DNA of 64,000 nt from Tupaia tana (Eukaryota; Chordata; Mammalia; Scandentia; Tupaiidae): contig JAKSZU010000006.1 in assembly GCA_026018925.1 (NCBI GenBank), positions 132,596,092 to 132,660,091 of the forward strand, in the 5' to 3' direction. Under the pieces are notes generated by a model. That model did not search any database. It had not been told where the DNA came from and saw nothing but the letters and a program-made list of their open reading frames with translations. Made by a program: the position numbers and the translations under genes. This document shows positions 34,415 to 45,134 of this stretch, one piece after another; positions within the stretch are counted from its first letter, which is position 1; every line of letters starts with the position of its first letter.

Positions 34415-35094
34415 GAAGAGATGTATGTACAGATATGTAACTTGACAATTGTTTTTCATCCTTTAGCAATAATAATAACAATCACAATAATCATTTAAGA
34501 AATTCCTTAAATTTTAATTATAATTTATGAGTGAGATGTGAGAAAAGACAAAAGGCTAGATTTGACAAGTTTTCAGAAAGCTATGCTTCAGTTATGACAC
34601 TCACCCTGCACATATATTCAGAAGAATAATAAGAAGCCATAAGTAATCCTTTATCATTCGTCTGCTCTTGCTTCTAGTTTTACCTCGTGCATTTATGAAA
34701 GTGTATGGGGTAAAACCAATAGTGCTTTGCCTATTGTGTCAGTCAGATTTCCTTAGTTACCAAGGTGTAAAGTTATTGGGGGAGGATTCATTTATCTTTC
34801 ATAAAATGATTAAAATGACAAATAGTATACTTTTTATTTCAGCTGAGAGTACATAGTCTAAAAGGAATTGCAAATGTGATATATAAGAATGCAATGGGCT
34901 TCAAATCGACATACAACCCAGGATTATAAATTCTAAAATCATTCACTTTACTACTGTAGATACAAGCTTAGACTATGTGGAATATTCCTCTTTTCAAGGA
35001 GTAGACTTATAAATATATTTTATTCAAAATCTTCCTTTTAAAATATTGAAGGTGTTAATATCTCAAATCATACTGTTTTTTTCAAATAATTATC
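32711..35094. other. Unassigned AT-rich noncoding DNA
   Basis: No gene or recognised transposon. A (CT)n(AT)n run lies at 34361-34414. Confidence 0.4.
34361..34414. repeat. (CT)n(AT)n compound microsatellite
   Basis: About 14 CT units followed by about 13 AT units. Confidence 0.95.
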
Positions 35095-35247
35095 ATTTAA
35101 TGTTATTTATTATTATTCTTTAATTTGACCAGAGACAGACGGAGAGATGGAGGGAGAGTGAGAAAGCAAGCTGCCAGGTCTGAGACTTGAACTGTGGTCA
35201 GCCATGTGGGAGTCCAGTGCCTCAACCACCATACTACTTGGCAGCCG
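35095..35247 (-). mobile_element. tRNA-derived SINE, short form
   Basis: Antisense: TATTTATTATTATTCTTTAA tail, TTGACCAGAGACAGACG, GAGAAAGCAAGCTGCCAGG, reversed B box (GACTTGAACTGTGGTCAGCC) and head ending ACTACTTGGCAGCC. Confidence 0.85.
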
Positions 35248-35511
35248 TTACTGTTTTAAATATTCATTCCTCCATTTATATGAACAACAGACAAAAATAA
35301 AAGCATCTCTATTCCCCTTCCCTACAAATTATACTGATAAGGTATGAGGTATAATGAAGCAGAGAGATGGGGTTCTTGAATTCTCAACATCTTCTAACTA
35401 GGGAGCTTCTACTCCTGTCTCTAAAGGTAGGAGCAGGCCATTGTATTCCCCAGGTAAGATGTGAGCAGTGGGTAAGTATATCTGCCCTTATATTTAGAAA
35501 TATTAAAAGAA
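35248..35511. other. Unassigned noncoding DNA
   Basis: Nothing recognised. Confidence 0.4.
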
Positions 35512-35812
35512 GGGATGAGCAGATGGCATAAAGGGTACATTGTGGGACTCCCGTAGTTGACTGGGGTTTGAGTCCCAGACCTGGAGGCTTGAAACTCAGG
35601 CTGGGCTTGTGTGTGCATGCCCAAAATCCCAAGAGGAGAATGGAGAAGGGATTGAGGTGTGGCCATGCCGGGGCAATTTCTCATTTTCTGTCTCTCTCTT
35701 TCTCTCCAGTGAGCACACACACCCTATAGCAATAATCTCTCTCTCAAAAAACAACAACAACAACAACAAAAACTGAAATAAAATATAGATACACCTAAAA
35801 AAAAAAAAACAA
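35512..35812 (+). mobile_element. tRNA-derived SINE, long form
   Basis: GGGATGAGCAGATGGCATAA head, GGTTTGAGTCCCAGACCTGG, body, CT tract, ACCCTATAGCAATAATCTCTC and an (AAC)n plus poly-A tail. The palindrome is reduced to GCCGGGGC. Confidence 0.85.
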
Positions 35813-36387
35813 GGATGTGTCAACAAAGGGTTACTGACGCAAAAACATATTGTCATTGCGTATTTCTCAATATCACTCTAAAGGCAAATATAGATTTTTA
35901 GGAAAATGAATTCATGAACATTTCCCTATTTCTTGTTACTCTGAGCTCTGAATAAGCAGTCTTAGCAATTGTCTATTGCTGTCATCTATATCAGTAGTAA
36001 AAATGTTTGTATTGATATAAGAACAGGTTAGTATCAACCATTTCCACTACTACAAGTTGATTTAGTGGTGTGTGTAGACACAGACCTACCAGACTGTTCC
36101 ACACACACCTGGTGAATCAGACAATACAATAAAAGACTAGCTGGTGAACAAGAGAAACACTGAGAGGAAATTCATGTATGAATCTGATAACTGGAATCTA
36201 AGTGAACATGATTTGGAACTCGGGTATCATTAAAGACATGACTTAGTCAAGGCTGAAGGACTCATTTTACCCTTTCCTTCTACTCTATTCACCCCTTTAA
36301 TCAGTACCATTTCAGGTGATTTTGTATTTACACTTGACTATGGCTACAGATTCTTACACTGGTAAGGCATCATCTTATCCCCTAAAT
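35813..36387. other. Unassigned noncoding DNA
   Basis: No gene or recognised repeat. Confidence 0.4.
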
Positions 36388-36590
36388 CAGTTGTTCTCAA
36401 ACTTACTCACCTCAAAGCACTTCAGGAATAAGTCTATCAGTAATAATGGCTCATAACAACAGTCCATTTTTATTAGGGACGTATTTCTAGAAGAGAAGTG
36501 TATATTTTTAAAAAGGTCTTTACTGGCCTTCTGAATCACACCTCATAGAAAGGTTATATCCCATGGTTGAGAATCATTATCAGTTTCCTT
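36388..36590. mobile_element. Nonautonomous hAT-like DNA transposon remnant
   Basis: Inverted ends: CAGTTGTTCTCAAACTTAC at the left and CATGGTTGAGAATCATTA at the right share the TTCTCAA/TTGAGAA terminal core of hAT-Charlie MER elements. The interior is diverged; the family is unassigned. Confidence 0.55.
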
Positions 36591-37130
36591 AAGATAAGAT
36601 ATTTCGGTATTGGTTTTTATGCCTGAGTTGCCTAGAATAAAATTGCTGATGACTAGTTAAATAGTATTTAGATAATACCAGTAATATACTCCTGGTTGCA
36701 AGTGAAAGATACTGGTCTTCATCCAAAAGTTGGTAATAACTCAGTATAAAAATATCCATACATTTTCAGAGGATAAAAATATTAGTGAAGTAGAAAGATA
36801 AGAGAAATGCAATTTCTAGCTGATCAGTAATTCCTTATTTTAGTCCTTGATTCTGACAAATTCCTCCATATATAGGAGAGAGCAGATTTTTCTGCTTCAT
36901 CCTAAAAAACAAAGAAAGATTGCTACTCCCTTCCCCCAGTTTCTATATACAGTCACTAAAATCCATCTGCATTACAGTCATCATTACAAATGATAGCTTT
37001 GCCAAATCTAGTCCCACAAATTGATATATTGGAAAAACTGGCATGAATATTTTAATGCCCTGCCATTCTAAAGAATAAGCTTTAGGTTTTATATTTAAAC
37101 ATGAATATTAGGCATTTATATATGACTGTT
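36591..37130. other. Unassigned AT-rich noncoding DNA
   Basis: No gene or recognised repeat. Confidence 0.4.
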
Positions 37131-37174
37131 CACATATATATACATATATATGTGTATATATATGTATATATATA
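37131..37174. repeat. AT-rich palindromic tract
   Basis: Alternating TA with CATATATATACATATATATG-type symmetry; it could extrude as a cruciform. Confidence 0.85.
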
Positions 37175-37219
37175 GTCATGCATAGAAAAAAATTAACCAG
37201 CAAGAGAGTTAAATTTTTG

Positions 37220-37350
37220 TTAAATTATTTGTATAATTAACTATGAAGCTATATTGTCATCTTTGATAAATGTGGGAAATTGAGGCACAGAAGTACCCTC
37301 TAGGTGATAACCAAACAGCATATGACAAAGAGCAGAAAGACTGGTAAAAT
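37220..37350 (-). mobile_element. Possible MIR fragment
   Basis: TGTGGGAAATTGAGGCACAGAAGTA followed by GATAACCAAACAGCATATG resembles antisense MIR (GGAAACTGAGGCACAGAGA). Weak elsewhere. Confidence 0.5.
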
Positions 37351-39016
37351 GCCCATGCCTTATGTGCTTTCCTCTCTGGTCTAAACACCAGATTGCCATA
37401 GAGATTCCTATAAGGAATTCTTTAAGATGAGACCTGAATAGTTAAAGTAAATGAACGGTATATTCTGAATCTGGGAATTCTCAACTACTGTATTTCCTTC
37501 CTCATTTCTCCAAGGGTAGTTGACCTTCCACGGTGTTTGATATAATAAAAGAGTTATAAAGTGGTTCTAATTGTTTTTTGCAGTTATCACACTATCTCGA
37601 ACATATAGGAAATGGAAAAAGTATATAGGTATATTTTTTTCATTTCACAAAAGAAATTGATACATTCTACCAGGAGGAACAACTTAAGAATAATGAGCCA
37701 GTATCCTCAAAAGAAACATTTTAAGGACTAAATATTTTAGATGACTAACAGAATCCTAACGTATGCTAATTGTGCCATTTTAAATACATTTTTATTAAAA
37801 GCATGATTAAAATATTACCCATCTATTTTCATTTACTTAGATCATGACCTTAACACAGCACATCTATAGTTTACAAACGCCCTTCCCAACTCTTTAACTT
37901 CACAACAATAAAAGTAATAATTTACCTCACTTTGGAATACTAGTTGGTTAAGGAAAGGGAAGCATGAACTCACAATCACTTACATTTCTATGTGACCACC
38001 AAGAAGATTTCACTGAATTCTAAAGGGCTTTGTCTTACTAGCCAAAGACCACTGACTGCATCACTCCAAGAGCTCAAAGAGACATACATAATACCAGTAA
38101 GTGAGATGACAAAATTATATGTTAGCAGAATTCCTTATAAAGGAATATAAAAATGAAAATAACTATACAGTCCAGAACTAGAGTCCCCGCAATTGAAAAA
38201 AAAACCCTGAAATATTGGGCAAATCTTAATATTTGAACTAGCTATGAATTATTAATTTGGATTAAAATATAGCCAAAATATCAACATATATTTCTACAAT
38301 AATAGCTTTGCTATTTTTGTTAATGACTTAATTTTACCAATATACTATCAACGTTAAGATAGAGCAAGTTCTATGCCACAGCACTTTCAGGGTAATTGGT
38401 GATACGCTGCAGGCATCCAATCTGAAAGCAAATCATGAGATAGTGGTGAAATAACATGTAGAGACAGAATAAATTACGTAATATTGAAACAACTGAACTA
38501 GAGCTATGTGTGCTTAGGAAGGGTAGAGGAGGAATATCGCAGAACACCTGACAAGGCTGCTTTTTGTTTTTCAAGTCTCCAAATTGACAGAGGACTGCCG
38601 ACACCTTATGGAAGGACCTGAAAAACATTACAGTGAGCAAGAGTTCTACTGCTATAGTTTTCTTACATCCTTCCTTTTAATTGTCATTCACTGAAACTTT
38701 GGAAGAACAAAGCCCAAGTGAGCTCTTAAATTTTGTTCTGTGTTTGCCAACTCAATAAATAAATTTGCCTGGTGATGCTGCCTGACAAGAAATCACAGTA
38801 TCTCAGAGGTGTTTGACTTGTCACTGGAATATACAATAGGAATTGACATTCTCCAGTATCTCTGCTCTTGTATTGAAGCTGACACAAAATAAAGAGAATT
38901 TGGAATGAGTGATATATAGTTCTTTATATGACAAAATTAGGATATATTATTACTAAATATTATAGAAGTGGTTTCCTGATTAAAGTGAATGTTCAAATTT
39001 GAAATTTGTGGTTTCT
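37351..39016. other. Unassigned noncoding DNA
   Basis: No gene or recognised transposon. It contains the single-copy segment 37911-37933 that reappears inside the SINE at 39017-39301. Confidence 0.4.
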
Positions 39017-39301
39017 TTTCTTTTTTTTTTTTTTTTGAGAGGTATTTGCTACGAAAGTAATAATTTATCTCACTTTCTGGGCACGTGCGCTCACCAGAAA
39101 GACAGAGAGAGATAGACAGGAAGTGAGAAATCACCCCTCAGGGGGGGATGGCCACGCCACAATCCCTTCTCCTCTCGGGATCTTGGGCATGCACGCACAC
39201 ACTCCCGGCATGAGTTTAAGCCACCGCGTCCAGGACTTGAACTGGGGTTGACTACATGGGAGTCCAGCAACATAGCCATTACGCCAACTGCTGGTCCCAA
39301 G
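39017..39301 (-). mobile_element. tRNA-derived SINE, long form, with filler insertion
   Basis: Antisense full-length copy with target duplication ATTTGTGGTTTCT at 39004-39016 and 39302-39314. Between GAGGTATTTGCTAC and GGGCACGTGCGCTCACC there are about 26 extra bases (39053-39078) absent from every other copy here. They match 37911-37933 at 22 of 23 positions. Confidence 0.95.
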
Positions 39302-39559
39302 ATTTGTGGTTTCTAAATGTAGAAAATAAAAATCTAAAAAAATATGAAATGAATATAGAATATTATTTTATAATAAATTTAATAAAACAGCTCCATAATC
39401 AGACGAGATAGAGACAAACAGCAAAACCAGCTTCCCAAGATCAAAAATACAATCTTTTCCTTAAGAAAATCCAACCATTCAAGCTTTGATAGCTGAAAAT
39501 CCTATTTAGTTGGAGGTTCGGGGGCCATCTAGCCATCTTTTTTCTAACTATGCTCCTCC
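39302..39559. other. Unassigned noncoding DNA
   Basis: Nothing recognised beyond the SINE's right target duplication. Confidence 0.4.
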
Positions 39560-39815
39560 ACTTCCCTTTTTCAGCAACTGAAATTCTACCCGTCCATTTA
39601 ATGCAATATCCCATGATGCCTTATCTGATCTCTGCAATCAGACTATTAACTCCTTCCAGGATATTAGTTGTTTATCCAGCCTCTGCCTTATGCTTTCCAG
39701 GATGGTGTTTACTGCTTGAAAAAGTATTGTATTTTTTAACTACTTTACATTCTAGAAAATTCTTTCTCGCAGTGAGCCTATAATTTGAAGATGTATTCAA
39801 TAAACATTTAGGGTA
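39560..39815 (+). mobile_element. Possible L2 3' fragment
   Basis: AGACTATTAACTCCTTCCAG, GTTGTTTATCCAGCCTCTGCC and a terminal TATTCAATAAACATTTAGG follow the L2 3' order loosely. Confidence 0.4.
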
Positions 39816-40241
39816 GCTATTAGGGTTAAGAAAGGTATGAGTTATAAATGTGAATAATGTACAGTCTCTGGCCTGGATTGAAATCTTGGCTCTGGTAAAG
39901 TTTCTTTTTCTCCGGTTTTTAACAGTGTGTGCTTATCGTAACTACTGAGAACTACAGAAAACTTAAAAGAAAAAAGCTTTGTTGACCTATACCTCAGCTC
40001 CCAAATGATGGTATTTCCTCATATCTCTTTCTAGTTGACTCCCTTATTGGCTCCCTATCCCCAAGTATCTTTTATCACAGTTAGAAGCTATTCTAGCCAG
40101 TTACTGCTAAGTACTTTCAACCAAAATCTTCCTAGAATGTTGGAACCAAAGAAGCGAAGCCCATTTGACCATTATAACATGGGTTTTTGTACCATTCCTG
40201 TTCCTGAAGAGTTATCAGGTTATAAGAAAGTGAGAGTGGCT
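39816..40241. other. Unassigned noncoding DNA
   Basis: No confident repeat; CCTGGATTGAAATCTTGGCT near 39871 may be a scrap of MIR. Confidence 0.35.
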
Positions 40242-40499
40242 GGGACCAGCAGTTAGCATAATGGCTATGTCACTGAACTCCCATGTAGTTGACCGGGGTT
40301 TCTGGACCCGGTGGCTTAAACTCACACTGGCCGCGTGTGCATGTGTGCCCAAGATCCTGAAAGGAGAATAGAGGAGAAGGGATGGTGACATGGCCATAAC
40401 CCCTGGGGGGTGATTTCTCACTTTCCATCTCTCTGTCTCTCTCTGTCTTTCTGGCGAGCATATGCACCCTATAGCAAAAAACTCTCAAAAAAAAAAAAA
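40242..40499 (+). mobile_element. tRNA-derived SINE, long form
   Basis: GGGACCAGCAGTTAGCATAA head, a B box partly lost (GGGGTTTCTGGACCCGG, short deletion), body, CT tract, ACCCTATAGCAAAAAACTCTC and poly-A. Target duplication GAAAGTGAGAGTGGC / GAAAGTGACAGTGGC at 40226-40240 and 40501-40515, one mismatch. Confidence 0.95.
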
Positions 40500-40515
40500 A
40501 GAAAGTGACAGTGGC

Positions 40516-41099
40516 CGAGCTTCTCTGATTCACTGTCATCTTTCTCCACTATTCTGGGTAAAAATAAAGGCCTAAAAAGGACTTACTGACTTTCTAGGCC
40601 TGGAGCAAACACTGCTTAATATTTTTCAGTTCTTAATTGAATGAAAATCCCACAGAGGGGAACCCTCTCCTCACAAACAGGAAATCTACATTATTGGTAA
40701 GCATATTATTTGTATCCAGTCTCAGGAAGTGCTATCTCCTCATCTTTATAGGCTAACCTTCACAGCAGACCCTGAAGTGGACTGCTTCCACACGAAATCC
40801 CACCCCAGTATGGACACCCAAGAAGCCATAGAATTTTCTACTGGGAGAAACTGGTTAGACCACAGCCTTTCAGACAATAAAATAGAAGTAAAGACATTCT
40901 ACTAAACGATGCATCTTGAGCTGGCCCCAAGTTAAGGAGCTTCATACAAATAACATATTTTTAAGGTATAAATTAGCACACACCAAGTATAGATCTCTGG
41001 ATAAAGACACCTGTTATGGACTGCAAAACACTGTATAAATACAATGTAACTTTGCAATGTGACTTTATAGCTTTATTAAGAGGTAGTGCTTATTTCTCC
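40516..41099. other. Unassigned noncoding DNA
   Basis: It may include the decayed 5' part of the adjoining LTR, but nothing is certain. Confidence 0.35.
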
Positions 41100-41380
41100 T
41101 CCCCTACATCCTGCTCTGGACATGTCTCCTGCTTAAACTACTGAGTATTCGCAGTGGTCCAAGAAAGTAGTTGTGTTTTGAGACTTGTCCTTACATGCTG
41201 GCCTTTAGAACCCATAGACGGCCATGGGGAGAAGCCTAAGCTCATCTACTGGAAGATGGGACAAAGCTATGAGAAGCCCCAATGATCCCAGTGGTCTTGG
41301 CCTTCTGTCAACCCACACAATCAGAACTAAATAAAACTGGAGGCTATTTAAGCCACTCATTTTGGGGGAGATTGATCAAT
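41100..41380 (+). mobile_element. Probable MLT1-type MaLR LTR 3' part
   Basis: An ancient endogenous-retrovirus LTR remnant. The string GTCAACCCACACAATCAGAAC, then TAAATAAAACTGGAGGCTAT and TTAAGCCACTCATTTTGGGG, resembles the MLT1 3' end (GACCCACAGAATCATGAGC, AATAAA, GTTTTAAGCCACTAAGTTTTGGGG). Upstream similarity fades. Confidence 0.6.
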
Positions 41381-41391
41381 CATCATAAATG

Positions 41392-41623
41392 CCAACTAGC
41401 CAACCATGGTGGCACAGGGGTAACACAGAGCTCTGCAAAGCTGAAGCAATGTGGGAAGGTCCCAGGTTCATGGACTCATGTGCCCTTGACCTTGGCTGGC
41501 TGAAGCTGTAGGTAGGATCACTAAGTGAAAGCTGTTAACGGTGTCTTCTTTCTCTCTCTCCCTTGATGATTAGAAACAACAACAACAAAAGCAAAAAGAA
41601 AAACAATAACAACAACAAAAAAG
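41392..41623 (+). mobile_element. tRNA-derived SINE, family B
   Basis: AACCATGGTGGCACAGGGGT head with an A-box-like segment, GGTCCCAGGTTCATGGACTC, CATGTGCCCTTGACCTTGGC, a CT tract and an (AAC)n tail. Confidence 0.75.
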
Positions 41624-41699
41624 AACTAACACATACCTTACACAGTTCGCTAATATTTTGTGGTTAGGGCTATCCAAGTAGTTCAATGTCATTTAACTG

Positions 41700-41966
41700 G
41701 CCCAACCATGGTGGCACAGCTCTAGAACAATTTTCTGCAATGCTGGGAACTATATAGAAGATGGGGGTTTGGTTGCCAGGTAGACCAGTGTTTATTAGAT
41801 AGGCATGCATGTACCTATGATCCTGGTTGGCTGGAAAGGTTTGGGGCAGGATTATGGCATGAGACTCTATTGAAGGTGTTTATCTCTCTGTATCTCTCTC
41901 TCTCTTTCTTCTTCTTCTTCCTCCTCCTCTCCTTACCCCCCTCTTTTTCTTCCTCCTCCCCCTCAA
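41700..41966 (+). mobile_element. tRNA-derived SINE, family B
   Basis: GCCCAACCATGGTGGCACAG head, GGCTGGAAAGGTTTGGGGCA, GGATTATGGCATGAGACTC and a long pyrimidine tract (CTTCTTCTTCTTCCTCC). It is followed without a gap by a headless long-form body. Confidence 0.7.
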
Positions 41967-42160
41967 AAAACACACTGGGTGCGTTTATGTGTGCACCTGA
42001 ATCCCAAAAGTAAAGAAAGATGGAGAAAAAGGGACTATGGTATGACCATGCCCCACAGGGGGTGCTCTCTCATTTTCCCTCTTTCTCTCTCTCTCTCTCC
42101 AGAGAATACTTATGCCTACTAACAAAATTTAAAACCAAAAACAAACAAACAAACAAACAA
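41967..42160 (+). mobile_element. Headless long-form SINE body
   Basis: Starts CACACTGGGTGCGTTTATGT right after the preceding A-rich CCCCTCAAAAAA; body with GCCCCACAGGGGGTGCTCTC palindrome, CT tract and an (AAAC)n tail. No tRNA-like head. Confidence 0.75.
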
Positions 42161-42169
42161 GTCATGCTT

Positions 42170-42434
42170 GGGTCAGCAGGTGATGTGGTATTTGATGTGC
42201 TGGATTCCCATGTGGCTGACTGCAATTCAAGTCCTAAACCTCGTGACTTAAAAATCCTACTGGGTATGTATGCATGTCCAAAATTCCAAGAGGAGAGTAG
42301 AAAAGATGGGATTATGGTGTGGCCATACTCCTGGGGGAGGGTGATTTCTCACTTTCCCTCTCACTGTCTCTTCCTCTCTGTTTCTTGGTGAGCACACTTG
42401 CCCTATGGCAAAAACCTGAAAAAAAAAAAAAAAA
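42170..42434 (+). mobile_element. tRNA-derived SINE, long form
   Basis: GGGTCAGCAGGTGATGTGGT head, ATTCAAGTCCT B-box remnant, body with CCTGGGGGAGGGTGATTTCTC, GCCCTATGGCAAAAACC and poly-A. Target duplication GTCATGCTT at 42161-42169 and 42435-42443. Confidence 0.9.
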
Positions 42435-42783
42435 GTCATGCTTAACTGTATGGTCTATACTTGACTCCTTCAGAGCAACTTTTCTTCATTCTATCCAAAA
42501 AGAGATTTATCATATTAATACAATATAATATTTTATATATTTATCCTGATACTAGTTTACTTATTTAAATTGTTTTATGAAGAAACCTCATATTTATTTC
42601 CTATTAAAGATACTTTGGTTGTTATTTCCCAGTTGAGGAAGACTGGAATGGACAGTCTTGTGTGAGTCCTAGGAGTTGATAAGCTAGTCCTACAGTGTGT
42701 TCATCTTTTCCTTCTCAATATTGCCAAATTACTCCCAAAATGATTGTACCAGTTCCTATTGTCAGTAAAATTGTAGAAGCATT

Positions 42784-43050
42784 GGGACCAGCAGTTAGCG
42801 TAATGGCTATGTCGCTGGACTCCCACGTAGTCGACCGCGGTTCGCGTCCCGGACCCGGTAGCTTAAAACTCACGCCGGGCGCATGTGCGTGCGTGTCCAA
42901 GATCCCAAGAGGAGAATGGAGGAGAAGAGATTGCGGCGTGGCCATCCCCCCTGGGGGGTGATTTCTTGCTTTCTGTCTCTCTGTTTCTCTCTGTCTGTCT
43001 GGCGAGCACACGTGCCCTATAGCAAAATCCTCTCCCCCCCAAAAAAAAGA
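42784..43050 (+). mobile_element. tRNA-derived SINE, long form, young copy
   Basis: GGGACCAGCAGTTAGCGTAA head, GGTTCGCGTCCCGGACCCGG, CGGGCGCATGTGCGTGCG, ATCCCCCCTGGGGGGTGATT palindrome. Perfect 14-bp target duplication ATTGTAGAAGCATT at 42770-42783 and 43051-43064. CpG-rich, so recent. It sits inside the L1 fragment. Confidence 0.97.
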
Positions 43051-43424
43051 ATTGTAGAAGCATTCTCACTGCTCTTCACTCACCCTAATATTTAATACTG
43101 TCAGACACTCATTTTTGGCAGTTTGATGATCCCATGGGTTTGACACCACGGTTGGATCAGTTCAGTGACATTTCAAATGATGGTATATCATTTCAATTTA
43201 AGTTTTCATCATAACATGAAGTTACATATTACTTTATTGGACAAATACATTTCTTTTTTTTTTTTTTTAAATATCTGTTTATTCTCTGCCCATTTACCTT
43301 GTTTGTCTCTTACCTCCAGTTGAATAGTAGAATTCTAAATGACTACTTTTTGGTGGATTTTTATTTCCCCTCTATTCATTGGCTTGTTTTTGTTTCCTTA
43401 GTAGAACCATTGTAGGGTTTGTAT

Positions 43425-43705
43425 TGTTTTTTTTTTTTTTATTTTGTTATTTTTTTTTAATTTTCCAGAGGGCACATGCACTTGATGGAGAGAAATAGAG
43501 AAAGAGAGAGGAAAAGTGAGAAAGTACTCCTTCACACATAGGGAATGGTCATGCCATAATCCCTTCTTCATTCCTCCATCCCCCTCAAGACTGAGCATGC
43601 ACACACATACACCCAGCGTGTTTCTCAAGGGGCCAGGACTGAGACTAAAACTCAGTTGGCCATGTGGCATTCAGCTGCCTTAACTACAATGCGATGGGCT
43701 GGCCC
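43425..43705 (-). mobile_element. tRNA-derived SINE, long form, diverged
   Basis: Antisense: poly-T tail, CCAGAGGGCACATGCACTTG, a purine-rich tract, CACACACATACACCCAGCG, GACTAAAACTCAGTTGGCC and head ending GATGGGCTGGCCC. Inserted in L1 sequence. Confidence 0.8.
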
Positions 43706-44130
43706 ATAGTGGTACATTTTGATGTATAGAAAATGTAATTTTAATGATTCGGGATTTACTAATCTTTTTCTTTATGAAATCGTTCCTTAACCTGAGGTCA
43801 TAAAAATACTCCTATTTTTGACAGTAGACTTTTTAAAAGTTTCACTTTTCACTTTAAGGTTTTAAGCCACCTGGAATTTATTCTGTCACCACAATCTAAT
43901 TTTACTTCATTCCATATGGATAACCAATTGTCCTAGCGCCGTGTACTGATGAGCCCATACTTTCCCTCCCTACTTTTAATGCCACCACTGTCATGTCTCA
44001 TGCATTTATATGTGAATATAACTTCTCCTGAACTCTCGATTTTTCCTCACTCTTGTCTGCATGAAGGACTTCATGCCAATCTCATACTGAGTTTTCTGGC
44101 TTTATAATAAGTGATGCTATTTGAGAGAAA

Positions 44131-44289
44131 ATCACCCCCAAATGTGTCCTTTTTTCTTCAAAATTCTCTGGCTACTTCCTCCTTTTTTAGTTTGCCCAAG
44201 GGAATCATGCACAAGTACACCCTTCCTTCTGGGAATGATTGGCGATTGTCTTGAATATAAAGGCTGTGTTGGTGGCATAAATCCTCTTT
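44131..44289. other. Unassigned noncoding DNA
   Basis: May extend the L1 remnant, but the match is not clear. Confidence 0.35.
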
Positions 44290-44520
44290 TTTAGAGAGAG
44301 AGAGATTTTTTTTTTCTACAGGGCACTGTGTTTGCCAGAGAGATAGACAGAAAGTGAGAAGTCCCCCCACCCTCCGCCCTGGGGGGTGGGGGTGGCCACA
44401 CCAAAATCCCTTCTCCTCTAGTCTCCTCTCTTTGACTTCCTTATCATTTCTTTGCCAGCCCCAGCAAACATACCAGCCTGTGTGCAAGTGCACACATACA
44501 CGAGAAAGAGAGAAAGAAAA
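44290..44520 (-). mobile_element. Truncated long-form SINE
   Basis: Antisense: GAGATTTTTTTTTTCTACAG, CAGAGAGATAGACAGAAAGTG, CGCCCTGGGGGGTGGGGGTGG palindrome and AAATCCCTTCTCCTCTAGTC, then a divergent end without a recognisable tRNA-like head. Confidence 0.65.
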
Positions 44521-44681
44521 TGAGACTTCTTTAATTATTTTAGAAAATAAAAACAAAAAAAAGAGAGTCCCAAAAAGAAAATAAAAAGGAATCTAGAAAT
44601 TACTGAGTTTTTTATAATTAAACAGTATAGGATATGAATAATTTGTTTTCTTTCATAATCTTGTCAAGATCATATTATTGA

Positions 44682-44880
44682 GAGCTGGACAGTGGTGCAG
44701 TGGTAAAACACAAAGCCTGGGTGGACTGACCCACTAGAAAACGTTCTAGGTTTGGGTCCAGAAACCTCCCTGAGTACACCAGGCATGTGCACGTCGTGAT
44801 CCGTGACTGGCTGAAAGTTTGGAGACTTTTTTGCCCGCTTTTATTCTCCCTTCGTTTTTTGAACTCTTTTCTTCTCAAAC
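44682..44880 (+). mobile_element. tRNA-derived SINE, family B
   Basis: GAGCTGGACAGTGGTGCAGT head, ACACAAAGCCTGGGTGGAC, CCAGGCATGTGCACGTCGTG and GTGACTGGCTGAAAGTTTGG in family B order. Confidence 0.7.
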
Positions 44881-45134
44881 TCAAGCACAGTCTGGGGGTT
44901 AGCTTTCCTGACAGGACATTTCTGGTGCCTCTTTCTTTTCTTCTGCATTAGGATCACTCTATACTACTAAAAATAACATTTAAACAGCAATTCATTTCGG
45001 GAGAGGGAAGATGCATCTCTCATCTCAGCATTTGACATTGTATTCCAAGATTATCATTGACCAACATCTTACCCAAATGGTTCTCTCTCATCAGCATTAA
45101 GCTCATGGATCAATTTGCGCATTATTACTGGTTT
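44881..45134. other. Unassigned noncoding DNA
   Basis: Nothing recognised. Confidence 0.35.

Larger units (their letters stand above)
42690..44130 (-). mobile_element. L1M fragment (3' ORF2 region), interrupted
   Basis: Antisense L1: TTGCCAAATTACTCCCAAAA, then CCATATGGATAACCAATTGTCCTAG, TTTTAATGCCACCACTGTCATG and GCTTTATAATAAGTGATG in L1M order. Two SINEs interrupt it (42784-43050, 43425-43705). Old and non-functional. Confidence 0.8.

Noticed and set aside
42020..42391. 123-codon open frame
   Set aside because: Read from a headless SINE body and the head of the next SINE.
42784..42865. tRNA gene
   Set aside because: The sequence has A/B-box-like motifs but cannot form a proper cloverleaf as far as I can see, and it is the head of a full SINE with tail and target duplication.
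44158..44556. 132-codon antisense open frame
   Set aside because: It overlaps a truncated SINE and L1-adjacent DNA; no domain.
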